A DNA stretch of 64,000 nt, from positions 1,364,001-1,428,000 of the forward strand of contig NZ_BNEL01000003.1 in assembly GCF_018327685.1 (NCBI RefSeq). Reading direction: 5' to 3'. The translations under genes were made by a program, and so were the position numbers. The notes below the pieces were generated by a model. That model was not told the DNA's origin and did not search any database. It was given only the letters and a program-made list of their open reading frames with translations. This DNA comes from Streptomyces sp. TS71-3. GTDB taxonomy: Bacteria > Actinomycetota > Actinomycetes > Streptomycetales > Streptomycetaceae. Position 1 is the first letter of the stretch, and each line of letters starts with the position of its first letter. This document shows, piece by piece, positions 54,520-61,133 of this stretch.

Positions 54520-56543
54520 GTCTCCGACGCTTTCCGAACGAGGCTGTAGTGCTGCATGGCATTGCCGAGGAGGTCCCGCCAGAATGGCCGGACCTCCGCT
54601 CCCTCCGCCGCCAGGAGCCGATCGAGCCGCAGCCGCAGCCGCGGCGGGGCGAAGACCTCCGCAAGCAGGGCGATCACCACGTCTCTGTGGTCGGCGTCGT
54701 ACTCGAACCGCTCCTGCCACCGTGTGAGCTGGCTGAGCACGGCTTCTACTGACTCGTTGGTGGACAGCAGTACCTGCCAGGCATGGACAAAGTGCTCTCT
54801 GGTGGAGGCCTCGCGTGCCGAGGCGAGGACCAGGTCCGCACCTGTGTCACTGGAGACGAGCGCTAGGAAGGAGCCCAACGCTTGGCGGAGCGCCTTCCCG
54901 CCGGCCTCGGTCCCGTGCTTCCTCAGCCACTGCACAACCGTCTTGTCCACCAGGCCGGGGGAGTGGCGGACGAGCCCGCGGAAGGCGTCGACCAGCTTCT
55001 CGGCGCCGAACTCCTTCCCGCCCGCTGCCTTGCCCAGGCGGGTTGGTGCGAGTGCGGGCTGCTCCAAGCCCCAGGGCCCGCTACAGACGTCGATGACCAG
55101 ATCGAGTTTCTCCATACTGTGGGACTCGGCCCAGTTGAGGAGCCGGTCGCGGACGTAGCGGCCGAGTTCGGCGTTGGTCGCGGCCTTCGTGAGCGCCTCG
55201 ACGGCCAAGGTCCGCCGAGGGCCGGTGAGCCCCGTTGCGAGGGCGTCGAGCACATTCCTGTCGTGCCGACGCACCGACAGGTGTAGGAGGGCCTCGCTTG
55301 CAAGGCGGGCGTCGTCCTCCGGGACGGACCGATTCGCGGCGACGTCGACTGCCCACGTCGTCAGCAGGTCGTGCTGGGTGGGAAACTCGTCCCACAGATG
55401 ACGCAGGATGGCCGCGGGCAGTCCCCGACAACTCCGGTTGTGGTGGGCACGGTCACCGACGGGCACGATCTCGGCAGCCTTGAGCCGACTAGACGATGTT
55501 GCGTCGGTCAGCACGTCGGCTGGCCCGCGGGCCTGGCCCAGTGAGGCAAGCAGGTCGTCGGAGGCGCGGACGATGGAACTGCGCCGCCCTCCGTCGAGCA
55601 GCGCTCCCGCCCGCACCGTGACCCGAGTGGACAGCAACGACGGACTCCCGTCCACTGCACCGCGTTTGTTCAGTAGCTTCTCTACCGTGGTGTGCCAGTC
55701 CCCGAAGCGGTCCACGGCTTCCTTGAGCTGTTCCCTGCCCTTGACCGCACCGAGGAGTCCGGCCAGCCGGCATGCTTCGCTGGCGGACGGGTCGGCTGTC
55801 CAGATCGGGGAGAGCTTCTCGTCTGTCAGCCAGGCCACCCGATCCGTGTGACCGTGCGTGGCGAGCTCGGCCTCGACAAGGCGTCGCGCATTGGGGGACT
55901 CCAGCCGCACGGTGACGTCGCCGGTGGCGTCGGCACACGGGCCTTGCCAGTCGCTTGGAGTGGCGAGCACAGCCAGGAAGGCCCCTTTCTTCACCCTCAC
56001 CAGATGCCGGTGGAAATGCGCCGGCAGTACGTCATCGTTGACGCAGCCGCTATCGAAGACGTCCTCGTACACCCGCTGGGAGACGATCACGGCGGTGTTG
56101 GTGATTTCGGGATGGCCGCGCTCGAGCACCGCTCGCAGCGCCTTGTCGTCCAGGAGCCTGTGGGTGTGCACCATGGGCACGCCCAGACCGCTCTGAGGCA
56201 AGGGCCCGACGTGGATGCTCACCCGTAGCTGCAGCGGCTTAAGGTGTGGGGCCTCGGCCCGCCGAACGGCGAGCGCCTGGCGCAGCGCGTCGGGGAAGTG
56301 TCCCACCAGCGCGGGCAGGATCTCGGGGTCCATGCCGGCGACGTAACCGTCGCCCGTGTGTTGGCCGAACACGCGCCGTTCCCAGTGTGCGCTGACATTG
56401 CTGGCGCTCAGCGCTTGGGCCAGCAAGGGCGGGATGTCGGCGTTGACCCGCTGCATTCCCTTGCTGTCAAGTGTTCCGAAGTCCCTGGCGTCAACGGCCA
56501 GCACCGCTCGGTAGGGCCACAAAGGCTCCCATGACGGCAGCAT
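54516..56543 (-). CDS. Class III nucleotide cyclase homologue with long helical C-terminal region (Pycsar-like cyclase)
   Basis: A 675-residue protein. Residues 8-200 look like a class III cyclase catalytic domain: the first metal aspartate Asp18 in YRAVLAVDARDFG, the second, Asp65, in the hairpin QHTGDGYVAG, and RVSIHVGPL for the third conserved strand. Both metal residues are intact, so activity is plausible. Residues ~250-675 are α-helical repeats, HEAT-like in pattern, of unknown role. In Pycsar systems such cyclases make cCMP or cUMP on phage infection. ATG 56543 follows GAGAGGAG; a GTG at 56657 overlapping the regulator stop (GTGA) is a possible longer start. Confidence 0.75.
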   Translation of the reverse strand: MLPSWEPLWPYRAVLAVDARDFGTLDSKGMQRVNADIPPLLAQALSASNVSAHWERRVFGQHTGDGYVAGMDPEILPALVGHFPDALRQALAVRRAEAPHLKPLQLRVSIHVGPLPQSGLGVPMVHTHRLLDDKALRAVLERGHPEITNTAVIVSQRVYEDVFDSGCVNDDVLPAHFHRHLVRVKKGAFLAVLATPSDWQGPCADATGDVTVRLESPNARRLVEAELATHGHTDRVAWLTDEKLSPIWTADPSASEACRLAGLLGAVKGREQLKEAVDRFGDWHTTVEKLLNKRGAVDGSPSLLSTRVTVRAGALLDGGRRSSIVRASDDLLASLGQARGPADVLTDATSSSRLKAAEIVPVGDRAHHNRSCRGLPAAILRHLWDEFPTQHDLLTTWAVDVAANRSVPEDDARLASEALLHLSVRRHDRNVLDALATGLTGPRRTLAVEALTKAATNAELGRYVRDRLLNWAESHSMEKLDLVIDVCSGPWGLEQPALAPTRLGKAAGGKEFGAEKLVDAFRGLVRHSPGLVDKTVVQWLRKHGTEAGGKALRQALGSFLALVSSDTGADLVLASAREASTREHFVHAWQVLLSTNESVEAVLSQLTRWQERFEYDADHRDVVIALLAEVFAPPRLRLRLDRLLAAEGAEVRPFWRDLLGNAMQHYSLVRKASET

Positions 56544-56653
56544 GCGCCGCTCCTCTCGTGTCTCTCCTCGCCCATGCGGCGGGGAGAGCACCACCCTGTT
56601 CGAGAGGCCGGGAGCCAACCGCCCAGCGCTGGACGGTACGGGCGTGTGGCGCG

Positions 56654-57358
56654 TCACATCATGGGCGTTCCGCGCGGCGGCCGATCGCCGTCCTCCGCCC
56701 CGGCGTCCTGGGCCGCGGCTCTCAGCAGAGCAGGATTCCTGACAACGAGCCGCCGACGGCCGAGCGTGACAATGCCGGCGGACTGTAGACGTGCAAGGAC
56801 AGCGAGCGCGGACGACCGGCTCATACCCGCCATAGTGGCCAAGTCCTCCCTGGGTATGCCGAGTTCGACGACGACACCGCCACCTCCGTCACGGTGACCC
56901 ACCTCGTCCGCGAGATGGATGACCACTCGTGCCGGGCGCGCTGGCGGCGGCAGGTGAGCAAGGTCGGCGCGTAAACGTTCTTGGCTGTTCAGCCGGTCCA
57001 CGCTCAACCGGTAGACGACCGGCTCCAGGCGATGCCGGGCCACGTATCCACGGAAGGCGTGAGCGGTCAGGACGACACCGATGCACGGGCGTACTGCAGT
57101 CACGGTCGCCGATCGCGGCCGGTCGAGCAGCACCCCCCTCTCGCCGAGGACCTCGCCCGGGCCGCGAAGCATCAACGTCAGATGGTCCCCGGCCTCATTG
57201 CCCTGCACCACCTTGACAAGACCCTCGACCAGCGCGATGACACCGTCGGGCGATTCGCCCTGGGCCAGCAGCACCGCCTGGCTCCGGTAGGTGCGTCGGC
57301 GGCCGCGTTCGATCAAGTCACGCCACACGTCAGAAGAGGCAAGGGAAGAGAAGTTCAC
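56654..57358 (-). CDS. Crp/Fnr-family regulator with intact cyclic-nucleotide pocket
   Basis: A 234-residue regulator. The cNMP-binding β-roll (about 20-110) carries a complete phosphate-binding cassette, GPGEVLGERGVLL..PRSATV, with Glu73 and Arg82 in the positions that hold the ribose and phosphate in CRP. A dimerisation helix (about 115-135) and a winged helix-turn-helix (about 165-212; IPREDLATMAGMSRSSALAVLARL) follow. The GTG start has AGGAGG at 7 nt. It lies between the effector and cyclase genes, so it most likely senses the nucleotide made by that cyclase. Confidence 0.87.
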   Translation of the reverse strand: MNFSSLASSDVWRDLIERGRRRTYRSQAVLLAQGESPDGVIALVEGLVKVVQGNEAGDHLTLMLRGPGEVLGERGVLLDRPRSATVTAVRPCIGVVLTAHAFRGYVARHRLEPVVYRLSVDRLNSQERLRADLAHLPPPARPARVVIHLADEVGHRDGGGGVVVELGIPREDLATMAGMSRSSALAVLARLQSAGIVTLGRRRLVVRNPALLRAAAQDAGAEDGDRPPRGTPMM

Positions 57359-57377
57359 CGTGACACCTCCTGGCGCG

Positions 57378-57989
57378 TCACGCGAGAACGGCGGCCAGGG
57401 CGAAGGAGCCGCAGCCCGCGACTGCCAAGACGAGAGAGCACTGCACCCGGCGGTGTTTAGCCCAGGCGATTTCACTCATCACCACCAATTGCCGGGTGAG
57501 CGAAGGCAGCGGCTCCGTGTTCTGCAGCGCCCTCTCCAGCACGGCTGGTTCCATGAGCCGCAGGTGTCCGAAGTACAGGAAGTCGCCATCCGGATCTGGT
57601 CCTCGCCGCTCCTTGCCGAGCCGGGGAGAGACAGCCCATGCGGCGCAACAGGCACCCGCCATTATGAGTGCGATACCGAGCCACAACAGCGACTGCGCCG
57701 CGACGGAGTCGAACCCGCCAGCCGCCCGCCGAGAACTTGCCAGCAGACTCAGAACGGCCAGAGTGGTGGACTGTAGGGTCAAGGCGAGCGCTGCTTTCGA
57801 ATCCGCCCTGGCCGTCGCATCGGCTACGGCTGACTGGATCTTCCACGCAGTTTCGGTCGGCTCAGCCGGCACAGTCTCAACCCGCACTGCTTCTGCCGGG
57901 AGGATGTCGAAATCGACTGGGATCGCCTCGCCAAGGCCATGGCCCTTCCGCAGCACAAGCGATGAACCCCGCCCTGCTCGGCTATCCAC
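57378..57989 (-). CDS. PycTM-like membrane effector (Pycsar effector domain)
   Basis: A 203-residue membrane protein, first gene of the operon. It shows the features of the PycTM family: the cytoplasmic motif ARADSKAALAL (60-70) leading into TM1 (about 66-86), TM2 (about 100-120), the conserved FLYFGHL (137-143), and a last TM helix at the C-terminus (183-203) after EIAWAKHRR. In Pycsar defence, cCMP or cUMP triggers PycTM to disrupt the membrane and stop phage replication. The start GTG is uncertain; an internal GTG lies 11 codons in. The Crp gene starts 19 bp downstream. Confidence 0.78.
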   Translation of the reverse strand: MDSRAGRGSSLVLRKGHGLGEAIPVDFDILPAEAVRVETVPAEPTETAWKIQSAVADATARADSKAALALTLQSTTLAVLSLLASSRRAAGGFDSVAAQSLLWLGIALIMAGACCAAWAVSPRLGKERRGPDPDGDFLYFGHLRLMEPAVLERALQNTEPLPSLTRQLVVMSEIAWAKHRRVQCSLVLAVAGCGSFALAAVLA

Positions 57990-58050
57990 GGAGCGCGGGC
58001 AACCACCGATTTTATCCCTCCGCCGTCGCCGACCCCCACACCAGCGACGC

Positions 58051-58062
58051 CGTCACGTGACG
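58051..58062. promoter_or_regulatory. Palindrome CGTCACGTGACG upstream of the Pycsar-like operon
   Basis: A 12-bp perfect palindrome in the 215-bp divergent gap (57990-58204) between the effector gene and xis, 62-73 bp upstream of the effector start. GTCAC/GTGAC half-sites are compatible with Crp-family operators, so it is a candidate target for the operon's own regulator. Confidence 0.4.
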
Positions 58063-58204
58063 AAATCCCTCTCTGCGGAGTATCGCTTCGATGCGAGATC
58101 CCGCTGCCCTCACGGAGCTGGTTGATCTTCGTCTGGAACCGGCCGAGGGCCCGGCTGCCGCTTCGCCGGGCGCCCATCCCACCCTCATCCTCAAGGACTC
58201 ACCT

Positions 58205-58411
58205 ATGCCTGCGCACTTGCTGTCCATTCCTGCTGTTGCCGCTGCCCTGGATGTCGATCGCCGTACGGTCTACCGCTTCATCGCGGCTGGTGAACTGCCG
58301 GTCGTCGACCTGCGGACCGGAGCGGGGCGCTCCCGCGTCCGTGTTCCCGTTGCCGGGCTCGAGGAGTTCATCACCAGCAGGTCGGTCACTGCCCCGCAGC
58401 CCCGCCGCTGA
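58205..58411 (+). CDS. xis: Excisionase/MerR-type helix-turn-helix protein
   Basis: A 68-residue DNA-binding protein of the excisionase family found next to integrases of actinomycete integrative elements. The recognition unit is LLSIPAVAAALDVDRRTVYRFIAAGELP, followed by a β-wing (SRVRVPVAGLEEFI). The ATG has AAGGA about 9 nt upstream. It lies 50 bp before the integrase remnant in the usual xis-int order, and would promote excision by bending att DNA, though its integrase is broken. Confidence 0.85.
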   Translation: MPAHLLSIPAVAAALDVDRRTVYRFIAAGELPVVDLRTGAGRSRVRVPVAGLEEFITSRSVTAPQPRR

Positions 58412-58458
58412 CCCCTTGCCGCCGCTCGTCCTGATCCATCCTCGAATAAAGGAGTAGT

Positions 58459-59451
58459 ACCGCGTACCTGCGCAAGTTGAAGTCCGGCAAGTGGCAGGCG
58501 ACCGTACGCAGCCGGGCAGGAGACCGGTTCAGCGAGTCGTTTCCCCTCAAAGCCCAGGCACGGGCCCGGGGTATCGACATGGAGACCCAGTTCGCTCGTG
58601 GGGGCATCCGGGATCCGCGGGCCGGCGAGATGTCGTTCCGGGAGTGGCACGACCGCTGGTGGGACGCACGTGTGGTCGAGCCCCACACGCTGCGGGACGA
58701 TGCTTCCAGCATCAGGAACCACATCATGCCGCACTGGGCCGACTGGGAGATGCGGGCCATCACTCGCATGGACGTCCAGAGCTGGATCCGTGCTCAGGTC
58801 GAGAAGGGTGCGGGTGCCGCCGCCATCAAGCGGGCCTACAACCTGACCTCTTCCATCATGCGTGCAGCCGTCGACGACGACGTGCTCGCGGTGAGCCCGT
58901 GCCGCAGCATCGACCTGCCCCAGATTGCGGTCAAGCCGCCGCAGTGGTTCACGCTCGACCAGGCGCAGAGCATCCTGGACGAACTCCCTGCCGTGTGGCG
59001 GACGATGTGCCTGCTCGGCTTCTACACCGGAGTGCGCTGGGGCGAGCTCTCCGGGCTCCACCGCCACCGCATCGACAGCGCCGCTCGCGCCTGTTCGTTG
59101 TCGAGGTCAAACACCAAGAGCGGCATCAAGGAGTACCCGAAGAGCTCCAAGAGCCGCCGGGAGGTCCCGCTCCCGCCCCACGTCCTGGAGGCACTCGAAC
59201 GCCACATCCACCGGCTCGACCGCGACGCGCTCGTCTTCACCACCATCACCAAGGGGCGGTCCGGCCGTCGCCTCGACGACGGTAACTGGCGCCGCCAGAC
59301 CTGGTGGCCCGCCGTCGATGGCGCCTACTACTTTGACACCGACGGCGAGCAGCAGCTCGTTCCGCACTATCCGCCGCACTCCATGCGGCACACCTGTGCC
59401 TCGTGGCTCGTCCAGAAGGGGGTCTCGCTCTACGAGGTCCAGCACCTCCTG
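58459..59451 (+). pseudogene. int: Truncated tyrosine-recombinase integrase
   Basis: The reading frame encodes an actinomycete-type integrase: AP2-like arm-binding start (RKLKSGKWQATVRSRAG), core-binding SAM-like domain, catalytic Arg in FYTGVRWGELSGL and the HxxR box HSMRHTCASWL. The homology stops at YEVQHLL, exactly where family members continue with GHE..TTxRYAHL. The second histidine and the nucleophilic tyrosine are thus lost. The start also looks decayed: after AAAGGAG the expected start codon reads ACC before GCG TAC CTG. The open frame runs on into unrelated sequence. Inactive by sequence. Confidence 0.85.
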
Positions 59452-59586
59452 CGTGCTCGTCGTGAGCATCGCAGCAAGCAGGAACTCGCTATCGAGGCTA
59501 TCCGCGACGCCCAGGATCGGGCCGAGCTGAACGTCGATGGCGTCTTGGCTGAGCTGATGGACAGCGATGCGGAGATCCTGGACTAC
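59452..59586 (+). pseudogene. Antitoxin-like (ribbon-helix-helix) C-terminal fragment fused to the integrase remnant
   Basis: Directly after the integrase break the same frame reads ARREHRSKQELAIEAIRD..., ending LMDSDAEILDY. This resembles the C-terminal half of actinobacterial CopG/Arc-type antitoxins (RSKQELAIEAI is the helix after the DNA-binding strand). The N-terminal strand and start codon are missing, and no toxin gene follows. It marks a deletion or recombination junction between two former genes. Confidence 0.55.
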
Positions 59587-59639
59587 CCTCCGTGGGCGCT
59601 CCCGGCTCCTGGCAGCCCGCCGGGCGGACTGATCCTCCG

Positions 59640-59672
59640 GCTGACCGGGCCAGCGCCGGCCGCCCGGTCAGC
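59640..59672 (-). terminator. Terminator at the end of jetD
   Basis: 10-bp arms GCTGACCGGG / CCCGGTCAGC with a 13-base loop; the right arm contains the jetD stop codon. Confidence 0.7.
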
Positions 59673-61107
59673 GGGCAAGGTCGTTCAGCAGGATGTCGAG
59701 GACCGCTTCCTCCTCCACGCGTACGCCGAGTTCGGTGAGGGTGGGGCGAAGATCCGGGTCCCATGGGGCGCTTGCGGGGGTGCCCGTCAGGTGCGGGGAC
59801 AGGGGAGCGGCGGCGGCTGCGGTGCGGTAGTCGGCGGCTGTGTAGCGCCAGGGCTGCCAGGGGACGTGGCGCAGCAGGGCGGCGGCGATGCGCAGGCCGC
59901 CCCAGTCGAAGTCGCCGTGGTAGTGCAGCGTGGCGCCGTGGGTGTGCAGGTGGCGCAGCAGGGCGAGGGCGGCGGCGGAGGGCTGGCCTTGGAGGCAGAC
60001 CAGCGGCGGGCATGCGGGGCCGTGGGTGTCGGCAGCGGTGGCCAGGACGGTGGGATTCTCGCATACGTACACCGTGGACGGGGCCGTGTGCGGTGGTGTG
60101 CGGGTGAGCTGGCGCAGGGTCAGGACAGCCGGTTCGCCCTCTTCGGCCAGCGTGTCCAGGGCGGGGGTGCCGGTGAGCCCCAGCGTCAGCACGGTGGAGG
60201 AGAGGGCGTCCTTGAGGAGACCGGCCGATGCCCAGGCCTCGCGGCGCCACTCGGCGCCGATGCCGTCCGGGAAGCCGGTCAGGGCGCGGATGCCGGAGTG
60301 GACGAGAGTGGCCAGCGGTGTTCCCTCGTCGAGGGCGTGGGCATCGCCGAGCGTGCGGTTGGCGAAGGCCGCGAGGGACACGGGTGGGCAGGTGGGCAGC
60401 GCGCGCAGGGCTACGGTGGTGGAGGTGAGCAGGTCCCGTGCCTTCTGCGGTGTGGGGGCGAGGCGCCGCACCAGGCCGTCCCTGCGCAACCGGTCGGCCC
60501 AGGGGGCCAGTTCGGGCGTGAGTGTGGCCAGGGGGGCGTATGCGTCCCGCCAGGCGTCGGCCTCCTGCTCGCGGGTGTCGGCGAGCCGGGCGACGGAGCC
60601 GGTGAGGGCGGTGACGGCGGCGGCCAGCCCGTCAGGGGCGGCGCCGGAGCGGCGCAGGACGGCGTCCACCGCCTCCAGCCGGACGTTCAGCGAGCGCCCG
60701 GTGCCGGCGGCGCGGCCCAGCAGGCGCTCGGTGGCGGCGCGCTGGGCGGGGGTGGGGGTGGCCAGTGTGACCGATCCGGTGAGAGGTTCGTCCCGTGCCA
60801 TGCGGCGGCGTATCCGCTGTACGAGCCAGGCCGTGTCGGCATGGCCGAGCAGACGGGTGAGGCGGTCGCGGTCGACGGGGGCGGCGGGCGCCGCGCCGGG
60901 GCTGAGCGTGGTGCGGTCTCGCGCCGCAGAGGCGGTGGGCGCAGCGTAGTGCCCGCCGCCGACGGGCGCGGCTGGATCGGCAGGTGTAGCGGGCCCGGTG
61001 GCCAGGGCAGCGCCGCTGGGGGTCGGGCGGCCGGTGTTCTCGTGTGCGCCGGTGCGCTGTCCGGGCGGGCTGACATCTGCTTCGGAGGGCGGGTTCACGT
61101 CTGCCAC
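59668..61107 (-). CDS. jetD: Wadjet nuclease subunit JetD (TIGR02679/DUF2399 type)
   Basis: A 479-residue protein of the JetD group, the Toprim-like nuclease that cuts plasmid DNA once the Wadjet SMC motor has looped it. The C-terminal Toprim-like domain shows Glu350 in VYVCENPTVL and the DxD pair Asp399/Asp401 in HGDFDWGG. The middle has helical DUF3322-like features. The first ~78 residues are Pro/Ala/Gly-rich and atypical, so the true start could be further in. GTG 61107 follows CAGGA and is 26 bp after jetC, so the genes are one operon. Confidence 0.82.
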   Translation of the reverse strand: MADVNPPSEADVSPPGQRTGAHENTGRPTPSGAALATGPATPADPAAPVGGGHYAAPTASAARDRTTLSPGAAPAAPVDRDRLTRLLGHADTAWLVQRIRRRMARDEPLTGSVTLATPTPAQRAATERLLGRAAGTGRSLNVRLEAVDAVLRRSGAAPDGLAAAVTALTGSVARLADTREQEADAWRDAYAPLATLTPELAPWADRLRRDGLVRRLAPTPQKARDLLTSTTVALRALPTCPPVSLAAFANRTLGDAHALDEGTPLATLVHSGIRALTGFPDGIGAEWRREAWASAGLLKDALSSTVLTLGLTGTPALDTLAEEGEPAVLTLRQLTRTPPHTAPSTVYVCENPTVLATAADTHGPACPPLVCLQGQPSAAALALLRHLHTHGATLHYHGDFDWGGLRIAAALLRHVPWQPWRYTAADYRTAAAAAPLSPHLTGTPASAPWDPDLRPTLTELGVRVEEEAVLDILLNDLAR

Positions 61108-61133
61108 AGGGATTCCTGGCTCGCCGAGGCGTC

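Noticed and set aside
56544..56657. N-terminal extension of the cyclase from the overlapping GTG
   Set aside because: ATG 56543 has a strong GAGAGGAG site and the extension is low-complexity; kept only as an alternative.
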